NCBI GenBank assembly: GCA_029204225.1
Contig: CM055099.1
Span: 47,368,542-47,432,541 of the forward strand
Origin: Diphasiastrum complanatum
Taxonomy: Eukaryota; Streptophyta; Lycopodiopsida; Lycopodiales; Lycopodiaceae
Length of the DNA stretch: 64,000 nucleotides
Direction of reading: 5' to 3'
Under the pieces are notes generated by a model. It was not told where the DNA came from and made no database searches. It saw only the letters and a program-made list of their open reading frames with translations. This document shows, one piece after another, positions 55,025 to 64,000 of the stretch. The first letter of the stretch is position 1; each line of letters begins with the position of its first letter. A program made the position numbers and the translations under genes.

Positions 55025-55070
55025 GTCTTCTTCTTGAAACATAAAGCTGAGCTCAGCTATAAAGAACCAA
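55025..55070 (-). promoter_or_regulatory. Putative beta-tubulin core promoter
   Basis: On the minus strand TTCTTTATAGCTGAGC (about 55054-55069) offers a TATA-like element. Downstream, a GAAGAAGAAGACGAC and CTCTGCTCTGC leader runs to the ATG at 54847. Confidence 0.4.
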
Positions 55071-55101
55071 AAAATGAAGGAAAATCAAGGCGGTTAGAGA
55101 G

Positions 55102-55127
55102 CCCCCCCCCCCCCCCCCCCCCCCCCC
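55102..55127. repeat. 26-base poly-C (poly-G on the gene strand)
   Basis: An uninterrupted C26 run followed by GCCCCTCTCCCC, upstream of the beta-tubulin promoter. Its length may be imprecise in the assembly. Confidence 0.95.
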
Positions 55128-55360
55128 GCCCCTCTCCCCGGAAAAAAAATAAAAAATAAAATGGTGTGACAATTGTGAAAAAGTTCAAAAGAGACATTAT
55201 AAATATAGATATATATTCTAAAGGCAAGAAGTTGTGAAATATTCGCATTTTTTAGTTAAAATAGCCCAACGGTCCGAGTTGGAGCGGTTGTGAAAGAGGC
55301 CCCTCTCATCAAGTCCTTTGATTTGATATGGACACCAGAATCCTATATTCCTTGGAAATT

Positions 55361-55497
55361 AAAATCTATATGTTTTGGATGTGACTTATATGTCCATTGT
55401 CCCTTGTACCTACATTATTCTAATGGCAAAATCTATATGTTTTGGACGTGACTTATATGTCCATTGTCCCTTGTACCTACATTATTCTAATGGCAAA
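55361..55497. repeat. Two-copy tandem repeat, 67-bp unit
   Basis: AAAATCTATATGTTTTGGAY GTGACTTATATGTCCATTGT and the rest of the unit recur at 55361 and 55428 with almost no differences, so the duplication is recent. Confidence 0.95.
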
Positions 55498-55499
55498 AA

Positions 55500-56400
55500 T
55501 ATACACATCAAACTGAGGAGGGTGGGGACTTTTAGATCCTCAAGCATAAGAATTAAAATGCAACGGTGGCGACTTTTCTAATCAAGAATCACCTTACAAA
55601 ATTTTAAAGCTTTTCCACAGTTGCGGTAGCCTAGTAAGGTATCGTGATGATTCTTTTAGAAGTGACGTGTTTAGAGCTAAAAAATGCATATTTTCTTTAG
55701 TCAATCTTTATCCTTTGTGGTTTTTTTTTGGCCATTTTCTAATGTTGCTCACAATTTTTTAGATCACCTTGTTAGCTTTGAGTTATTGTGATGATTTGCT
55801 AAAAGATGGGGTATTGCAACTTGCGCATAGCTGAGTTTGAGCATTAAAACATGGGTTTTAGAATAAAAAAATCATATTCTTCTACATTTGAATCAATGTT
55901 TTGTCATGTTCCAATAATTTTTTGGGTTCTTGAGTAAACACGTGTACATCATCACAGCTTCTTGCAATATTTGAGATCAACTTGTTTTTTAAATTGCAAT
56001 TTATTAGTTTGCACGAGCATCACCGTGTACAATTTTTACATTCTACATCCACATTTATAAGCCAAGACATCTTTGGATTCCCTACGCTTTTAGATGTACC
56101 TGTTTTACATATATATTGGGATTCTAGCTTGGGTCTCCATTGCCACATGTAACACTCTCATTCAACTCGGCTATGGGTGCGGACAAGAGACATTGCTTCA
56201 ACGCTTGCAACAATTTAACATTTTTTTGGCAAGATTATGTGTTCAAGTGGTCGATAAAAGTTTCACATTTCTCAAAGTTGGATATTCCTCTAAAATTGAA
56301 CTTAAGTAGATGATCACATCATCATTTAACAAATGAACAAAACTTTACCTCCAAGGCGGTTCACCACGACAGTGGCCAATGCTTCCTTGATGTTCTCCAC
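55500..56400. other. AT-rich intergenic DNA
   Basis: No features recognised. Confidence 0.5.
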
Positions 56401-56411
56401 AATGAATGAAA

Positions 56412-56413
<2 letters not shown>

Positions 56414-56499
<86 letters not shown>
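56414..56499. repeat. (CT)n microsatellite
   Basis: About 86 bases of CT repeats. Confidence 0.97.
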
Positions 56500-56502
<3 letters not shown>

Positions 56503-57790
56503 GTTGGCAAAGCATTCTCCTCTCAACCCATCTCTGTAATTAAAGTAAGTTTGTGTTGTTCCTTGCCTCTTTGTCAAGCTTTGAATAATCACTTTTTGAA
56601 TTTGTCTTTGTATTCCTAATTTACATGTAATCACATATAATCCTTGAGCAATGTGTGGCATGAGACTTTTTTTTAAAGTGAAATGGGATTGAGAGTGGAA
56701 AGAATTGTCACTCTTTCATATTTTTCAAATTTGAATTGTTTGAATTTTTTTGATAATTAGAATTGTTTATGTAGTGGTATCCTCTGATGACTAGCGAGAT
56801 TTTTTGAGTGAAAGGAGTGAGCCTCAATAGATTCACAAGTTAGTGATCCTTAGCCATTGATAGAGGTTTACTCATTGTTCTTAGGCAACTATCATCAATT
56901 TTGAAGAATTTATTCTAATTTGGTTGTGGACTTGAAGTGAAAATTCTCAATAAAATTCCATAGAATCAAGTGATTGCCTTGATAAGTAGAATTGGCAGGA
57001 GATCCATAAAATTGAGTTAAAATAGCACAAATGATGAATTGGTCAATGAAGAGCTTGTGCACAATGAGGATGATAAAATTCACATGAAATTAAAAGGTAA
57101 ATAAGTCATGGACAATGAGGATCCATCACAAGGAGTTATTGTGAAATTTGTGAGATATCAATCAATGAAACCAATGTTAATTAATGCTTTCAACAATTGC
57201 CTAGAAAGAAAACTACAAAACTTGACATTGCAAAATATTAAAATACAGTAAACATCTAGGCAATCCAGAAAGGACATGCAACAAATCAAAAGGACAAGAT
57301 GGCTCATAATTCAATTGATAGCCCTCTTAACCATAAGCTTTATCCTTATAAAAAAAATGACACCCATGAATATCCCATTTGACTAAGACCATTTTCTATT
57401 CTTAGAAAAGTTTTTTTAATCATTGACTATGGTGCCCCCTCCTTGCATGCCAAGAATAGCTTTTGAGTGATTAAAATACTTTTATTTCCATATATGAATC
57501 ATGCAACACTTGAGTTTTACTTGAGCTCACTCATTCCATGCATACATCCAATTGCTTCCTATACAAGGTTCTTATAGCAAGAAGGGCCTTCCATAAGCAT
57601 CCACTAGCTTATGGAATTAGTATCTAAACTAGCCAGTCTAAGGATTCTAAACTTCTAACTTAGAACTTTAGAATTTTAGGATTTCTAATTCTAGACTTAA
57701 GATAGCTTAAGATAACTTAGAATCTTTTTAAGCTTAAGTTTTCTTAAGTCTGAGTTCTAAGTCTAAGTTTAAGTTATTTTATTTGTTTAA
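56500..57790. other. AT-rich intergenic DNA
   Basis: No genes recognised. Bases 57640-57780 are a degenerate run of CTTAAG / TTAGAACTT words, probably an old tandem repeat. Confidence 0.45.
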
Positions 57791-57849
57791 GCTTCTACTC
57801 ATGAACTTACAAAACACATGCCATAGTAGAAGTTTATTGGCAAATACTC

Positions 57850-59560
57850 ATACATGGGTGTACAATACACATGCCACGGAGTTTTTTTTTTTTTTTTACT
57901 TTTCCCTTTGTAGGCTAACATTGGAAAAGGAGCAAAATCTGGACCAGATAATCTTTGCAATGCCAAGTTTCTAACAAAGCTTATGCACATGAAACAAGGA
58001 TTATGTTGGGCTTTATCTGTTCCATTCACATACAAAAAGGTAGTAATCCAGTCACGTTCATCAATAGCATTCTTTAAATCCTTCATTGCAAAGTTCTTAC
58101 CATGTAGCCATCTAGTCTTCTTTAAAAAGTTTGTCACAGTAAGCTTGCAAATTAAAGCACGTTCCACAATTATATCATGATCCACATTCTGATAACTGGG
58201 TAAGAAAGTAGCCAATTTAAACCATGCATGGTAAAGTTCCAAAGCGACCTCATTGATATTAGACTGACGTAAAGGATATGATTGAGTCGTTTGTTTAGAT
58301 CGTTCCTTAAAAGTTTACTATTCCAGTATTCATATAAATAACATGCCCAAAATTACTATCAATAAACTCTTTAAAACATTTAGAATTTGAGCACATACAA
58401 GGTGGAATATTATCAGTATCGAAATCACAAAAGACTTGAAAGGGCTTATGCCATTCATGTTTCACATGCGAAAAAAAGTCCAGCCAGACATAATCTGCTC
58501 AAAGATATCATCAATGTAACCAAAAATATGAAGCAAAGTCGCAGAATAAAGTTGTTTAACGTTTATACTCTCAAAGCATCTATTATAATAACGTAAATGC
58601 AAAAACATTTTCCCTTTATCTCTTCTAACCAAAAGTCGTCGCCTACCAACTGTACTGACCTCCAATACTCTAAGATCTTCAATATCTTCTAGCACATGGA
58701 TCAATCACGGCAAAAGTTCAGCTTTCTGATAAAAAGATCCCCTTTTCCACCATTGCTTTGCCGCTCATTGCCTTTACTTGAAAAATATTTTCTCTTCTTG
58801 TTGTCACTGCCTGTTATGACTGAACTTGGATTATTTAAATTGAAGGAACCTGTTTTTCTGCTTGTATTCTGGAAGTATTTATCATATAAGGTAGAGAAGC
58901 TAGGTTTTTTAAGAAGGCGTTCAATTTCTTGTATATTCTCAGCATCGCCAAGGTGTGCATGCAGCTTGGCAGTAGGGTTAAGGGAGAGTTCAATGACAAC
59001 TTCAATCATATGTTGTCTGATGTACATAAAGGCAAGATGGGCTTTAACAACATCCCTAGCAAGCTTATGAAGCCAAAGAAAAAAGACATTGAGTTGGTTT
59101 TGTAAAGATGCACTAGGGAAGAATTTGGCAAGGTTGTTCATCATACACCAAATAGAGTGATCAAACCAAATGATAGAAGAATTGTTTTTACATTTGTTGT
59201 CACATCTGCATTTAAAAAAGGGTCTTTTCCAGTTCTAGATTTTTAGCTTGATGCAAGTTCATCCTATTGAAGCCGGTCTCAAAGTGGCCTCTAGTTCTAG
59301 CCAAGGTTTGCTCAAAAAGACATCTTGTAGGTTCAAATCTGCTCATCTTGATGACGGTATCAAAGGCAATAGGTGTATCAAAGGAGAGATTCTTATGCAA
59401 AGAAGCAGACTTGTTTTGAACTTTAGCTTCAGTAAGATGGGCAAGAGCAATCCAGAGCTCAATAGAGATGAATGCCAAAAAATTAACAGAAGGAACGCTC
59501 CAAAGCTTATAGGCAGATTTGGCAGATTTAAACTCAATCGTACGATTAGGTACCAAAGGT
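57850..59560 (-). pseudogene. Decayed coding region of unknown family
   Basis: Four consecutive minus-strand open segments (59212-59556, 58701-59144, 58462-58704, 57850-58242) look protein-coding. Examples are AHLAFMYIRQHMIEVVIELS, GDAENIQEIERLLKKPSFST, DIEDLRVLEVSTVGRRRLLV and KNAIDERDWITTFLYVNGTD. They sit in different frames separated by stops. I do not recognise the family. The composition is not Copia, Gypsy or LINE pol. It could be an old transposon-borne gene or a dead host gene. Confidence 0.35.
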
Positions 59561-59599
59561 ACTTGGCAACTTTTTGATTGGCAAAATTCAAAGGCAGAC

Positions 59600-61400
59600 T
59601 AGTTGTCTACTTTGCAGATTTCTTGAGAGAAAGATTCCAACTGAGAAGCACTATCATCATCAAGGTCTTCGGTAAAGATCAAAGGATGAGGTGAGGTACG
59701 GGGTTCAGTAAGGGTAGGGGTATCAGTAGAAAGGTCACCATTTTCTTTTTCCAAACAGGCAAATATCTTTCAAATATGTAAATTGCAGAATCTTTCTTTA
59801 ACAGAAATACATTCAGCATAGTTAGAGAGATCCATATAGATTTTTTCAACCATGCTTAATGTTCACTTCATTTTAATGAAATCCATATATATTTTGATCC
59901 AATCCATAGTAGTCATCAAGTCAACAAGGCAAAAGATCTTATCATCAGGTCCAACAACATCACAAGTAGCTTTATCATAAGAAGTAATGAGTTTGTGAAC
60001 ATCAACAACTTTCTTCATGCAACAAATGACAATCTTAACAAAAGAATTAGGAGGAGGAAGGGGCTTCCCGTAACCAAGAGCAACAACATCGTGGAACTAT
60101 CCTGTGGACTACATCATCAAACAGACCTTGTTAGCCATAAAATACAAGTATTTTAGGTAAAGGTTTGGTACTACCCCGGCCAAAAGGTAGTCGGGTTGGC
60201 ATCTTAAAAAGATGCTTTGAGAGAGTAACAAAACATCACATAGTCCCTCTTGACAAGTCAAGACCATACCCTTTGAACACTTCAATTTATAGCATAATAG
60301 ATTAAAATATAGTTGTATAAAGTCTTACAATACAGAGTACTAAAAAGTGAAGCAAGTTTTAAGACACCCAGCTATTACCTGCCACCATCCCACAAAACAA
60401 AACTACACGAGTTAGTTAAGTGAGGGAGATAGGTGTCATAGTTGAGCATTAGTTGTCATCCATGTCCGAGACAAGATTCACTACTTTATCAGCTTGATTG
60501 CAATCACAAATAATTCGTCCAATATTCCCAATCATGTTTCATAAATAATTATACATTCTTCTCTTTAATCGAAATCGTATCATGACAAATGCCATACTGA
60601 ACAGTACAAGAGCAAACAAGAATGTATTTAGTTCACATAACAATATCAACATGTAAGAAGCTATCTAGCAATGCACAAGTGAAAAGAGACATGACTTTGA
60701 CCGCAGTGCCTAGTACTAGGGCAGATCCATGCCATACTAGCCCCATGGACATCCCATGCAACACATTTGGGAGTCTGAGCACTTAAAGGCTTGGACAAAT
60801 CCGTGCCATTCAAGCATGTCAAAATCAAACTCTGGAAAAGAGACACATTTAAGTATTATATTTTGATAGTTCACATTATTATACTCTAAGATATTTGAGC
60901 ATAACTTAGCAGAGTAATAAGAGCATCCCTTATTCCTATTCATCCTCAAAACTTATCATTTCCCAAGAACTAAGTCCATAAATTACATACATTGTTCATT
61001 TTCATAGCATGGACATGAATACTATCATCAGTAAACCAATCGTTCAAATATTGTAACAGTTTGCATCTCTTCCTCATTGGAAGTGTGCTCCATTATGCAC
61101 GAATTTTCAAAAAGTTTTGGTGAAGTAAATACCTCTGATATAGTCCGATGGAGGTCGCACTACTAGTAGTTGTATTGCGTGCCCAAACATCAACATCTGC
61201 CGACACTGTCATTTGAAGAGGAAGGAGTTACACTTTACAACGCAAGTCCAACACACAGCATGTTATATCTTGGAAGCTTGACAAATACGAAGGCAAGACT
61301 TTGACATTTGAAACAAGATTTACCTCAAATGAAAATTCTATCTTTGCAAAATCGACACATGAGGACGACATTCAAATAAATTATTTTGAATGTTATGAGG
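59600..61400. other. Intergenic DNA
   Basis: Weak protein-like stretches on the minus strand continue to about 60100 (possibly the same dead gene). Otherwise nothing is recognised. Confidence 0.4.
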
Positions 61401-61439
61401 TTGAAGAGGCAGAACCATCTTTTGTTTTAGAAATAATTT

Positions 61440-62120
61440 TTTAAATCGAGAAGTTCAAGGCTACTCATTAACCAATATGATAGAAGAAATGATTAAGCCT
61501 GATGCAATAATTGATATGTCTATTGCACCTGATAAAGTATTGAAAATATCTCGACATTTGTCGAAAGAAGAGATGCAGTTATACACATATTTCTTAAGAT
61601 AACACCAAGACATGTTTGCTTGGACTATGCATGACCTTAAGGGAATTCCAAAGGAGTTCAACGAACATTGAATCGACTTAAAGCCGGATGCTATACGGAT
61701 TCAACAAAAACAATATCGATTAAATCCAAAATATTCCTTGATGATTGAAGATGAATTGGAGAAATATCTAAAAGTTGAAATCATTGATCCTATCCTAAGT
61801 AGCGAGTGGGTATCTTCGATTGTTGTGGTACCAAAGAAAAAGACTGATGAAATTTGAGTATGTCAAGACTTTCAAAATTTGAATGCTGCCACAAGGAAGG
61901 ATCATCGCTCGTCGTTACCATTTACTGATATGATTCTTGATCAAGTCACAGGACATTAGATATATAGTTTTCTTGATGGTTTCTCAGGATATAATTAGGT
62001 ATGTATTCGATGACCTTTAGATATCGAAAGCCTTGTGAATGATGATGACTATATTTCAAGACTATTTACGAGTGTTTCTAAAAGCCTTTATTGACAATTT
62101 TTGTATGTATAGCAAGGCCA
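61440..62120 (+). pseudogene. Decayed Gypsy reverse transcriptase
   Basis: Encodes DMFAWTMHDLKGIPKEFNEH, IDLKPDAIRIQQKQYRLNPK, LKVEIIDPILSSEWVSSIVV, VPKKKTDEI..VCQDFQNLN, AATRKDHRSSLPFTDMILDQ and YSFLDGFSGYN. The order is typical of Ty3/Gypsy RT (FAW, P..R..NP, VPKK, R.C.DYR.LN, PFI). Stops and frameshifts break it, and the YxDD region is nearly unrecognisable (FIDNFCMYS). Confidence 0.8.
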
Positions 62121-62129
62121 CAGATCATG

Positions 62130-63060
62130 TGTCAAAACTTCGACTAACTCTATAGAGATGCCAAGATACTTCTTTATGCTTACATGATTGTATATTCTAT
62201 TGATAATAATACAAATTCTTTTCTTATTTTGAAAAATATCTTTTTGAATGTTGTTGTTTGAAGGTTTCAAGTTCTTCTAAATGTTTGCAAGGTCGCTGCA
62301 CATTTGAGGAGGGGGACATGTGATACCCTATTAAAGTCATAATCATGAATAAAGCAATACATTTGACTTTACTTAATCGAATTCGAATACATATGAAGAC
62401 TAAGCAACCAATATATGAAAAAATATCCAATGAAGGCCTTACGTCGAAGACTATTTAAAAGAATATACTTAATCGGAGGAACGTAATGAAGCGACACTAT
62501 CTTAATAATTGGATAAGACTGAATTTTGAATATTTCATAATCCAATTGTAGTATTCACGACTCTGTCTATGGTTGTGACTATACACATGTAATCATCTAA
62601 TTAGTCTACGATGACATGTCATAAAACCAACTCATCAATTTGTACACATGACAATATTTTGTTGGTTTAGACTAGATAAGTTTCTAAGATCGTCGTGCCT
62701 TTTTGTCAAAGGGGTGTGTCAAACTAAGCCAGTTTCCTCATCTGTGAGTTTTGCGAGTTTAGTGTTTTTAAATTACGTCAAATTGATAGCACATGGCATG
62801 CTACATTTTTTTTAGGTTTTTAAAATTTATTCTAACATCTATTTGTAAAATTCATTATCATGTTGTTTATTATCTTACTAGCTAAAAGATATGTTTGCAA
62901 ATCATATTGTCTAAAAATTGTACATAGTATGCTATATCATTGAGAACACAGAAAACTTAATCACTTTAATTTTACATTAAAACATAATGCCAATGATTGT
63001 TGTACGACCATACATTAAAAGACATGATGGTATGTGGCCAAGCCTATGATAGGTATCATA
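62130..63060. other. AT-rich intergenic DNA
   Basis: Contains TAGCACATGGCATGCTA-type words (62795) similar to the core of the foldback element that follows. No genes. Confidence 0.4.
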
Positions 63061-63069
63061 AAATCAACG

Positions 63070-63460
63070 TTGGTAAAAAAATATATATAATTTGATTAAA
63101 GCAATGTATTGTACATGAAAAATGGAGCATTTTTGCTTTTTGGATCATCTCAATCTGAGCAATATTAATAAAGTTATCGCCCTTCAAAGTTTTTTAGGCT
63201 GATTTCTTTTTTTTCTTGGAGCTTGAAAAGGGTAGCACGCCGGCGTGCTACCAATTTAAGCTTTTAGTCTTTAACTCAAATTGATAGCATGCCGGCGTGC
63301 TACCCCTTTTAGGTTCTAAGGGAAAAATGTTTTCTAGTCTAAAAAACGTTGAACTGTCATAACTTTCTTACTATTGCTCATATTGAGATGGTCCAAAAAG
63401 CAAAAGCGCTCCATTTTTTATGTAGAATCCATTGGTATAATCAAAGTTAATTTTTATATA
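63070..63460. repeat. Long inverted repeat (foldback element)
   Basis: Arms of about 180 bases (63070-63249 and about 63280-63460) pair over stretches such as AAAAATGGAGC, TTTTGCTTTTTGGA and CATCTCAAT. The tips are palindromes themselves: GTAGCACGCCGGCGTGCTAC (63230-63249) and its near copy in the other arm. The loop is about 30 bases. A transcript would fold into a long hairpin. Confidence 0.85.
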
Positions 63461-63787
63461 GTACAAGATGATTATATATACAGCCTATATATCTGATAGC
63501 ATACCATGTGCCTTGAAATTTTAGAAATCATTTGTAAATAAAACTCGCAAAGAATTCACTCACAACTTGTCAAAACCCGAATACGCACTACATACAATAT
63601 TCATCATTCTTTTGTTGGCTATGAAATTCAGATTGTGTAAAAGTGCACTATTATCAATTATGAGATAGGCAGTGTGGACTACCAACGTTGAATTTTTTTT
63701 TACACTACTATTTTTCAGCTGCCCAACATGTGTGCTTGATACTACTTGGTTAGCATAAGTGTTTGCTTTGTAGAAATGTGTTGATGG

Positions 63788-64000
63788 CCAGCGATGGTCG
63801 CTGATGATAGTCGCTCAAATGATAACTTCACATATACTCTATTGTGGTTTGATTGATGCATAAGTATGCATAATTTAGTGCGTTGAAAACCAGCAATGGT
63901 CGTTGAAAACAGTCGCTTGAAGGATTGCTTCACATATACTTTATTATGGATTGATTAATACACAAGTATGCATGATTTAGTGCACTAAAAACCAGCAACA
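63788..64000. repeat. Tandem repeat, 102-bp unit, running off the right edge
   Basis: Units start CCAGCRATGGTCG at 63788 and 63890, and a third starts at 63992. They share TTCACATATACT, ATTGATGCATAAGTATGCAT-type sequence and ATTTAGTGC. This may be the edge of a satellite array. Confidence 0.85.

Noticed and set aside
63788-64000. CRISPR-like array
   Set aside because: The repeats are contiguous 102-bp tandem units without unique spacers, and this is a plant nuclear sequence. The same applies to the array at 45730-46000.

Overview
This is nuclear DNA from a land plant with a large, transposon-rich genome. The evidence is plant-type spliced genes, Copia and Gypsy LTR elements with plant initiator-Met primer sites, LINEs, plant-type hAT transposons, and very long introns. 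A fern, a gymnosperm or another large-genome vascular plant fits; I cannot name the species.

Three host genes are supported. (1) A protein phosphatase 2C (PP2C51-like) gene on the minus strand starts at 36682 and runs off the left edge. Four exons are visible (36145-36682, 19907-20706, 1232-1355, 202-472) and all splice in phase. Introns 1 and 2 are about 15.4 kb and 18.6 kb and hold most of the transposons in the window. (2) A complete three-exon CKS1 gene (CDK regulatory subunit, 94 aa) lies on the plus strand at 47730-49916. (3) A complete three-exon beta-tubulin gene (443 aa) lies on the minus strand at 53303-54847, with exon lengths 394/270/668.

PP2C intron 2 (1356-19906) holds minus-strand LINE copies (about 1950-4090, 4575-5105, 16010-18690) and a decayed Copia element (4193-9301, leader resuming at 14829). 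Nested in that leader is a second Copia element with both LTRs and a primer-binding site (9302-14828). The second element lacks an integrase core and itself carries two small hAT-type MITEs with exact 8-bp target duplications.

PP2C intron 1 (20707-36144) holds a 12-kb run of hAT-type elements (about 22472-34828), placed one after another with short AT-rich spacers. One of them (28314-34544) has an uninterrupted four-exon DUF659/hAT transposase of 1336 aa, a separate 121-aa accessory gene, and termini built from a reiterated GGTACCGCGGTACC word. A MITE next to it uses the same word. The accessory gene recurs in two neighbouring elements. These hATs are the most interesting system in the window.

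From 36.7 kb to the end, outside CKS1 and beta-tubulin, the sequence is AT-rich and intergenic. It holds decayed Gypsy and Copia pieces, tandem duplications, long AG/CT microsatellites, a foldback element of about 400 bp with an almost perfect stem (63.07-63.46 kb), and a decayed minus-strand coding region of unknown identity (57.8-59.6 kb). I found no RNA genes. The coordinates of decayed elements are approximate.
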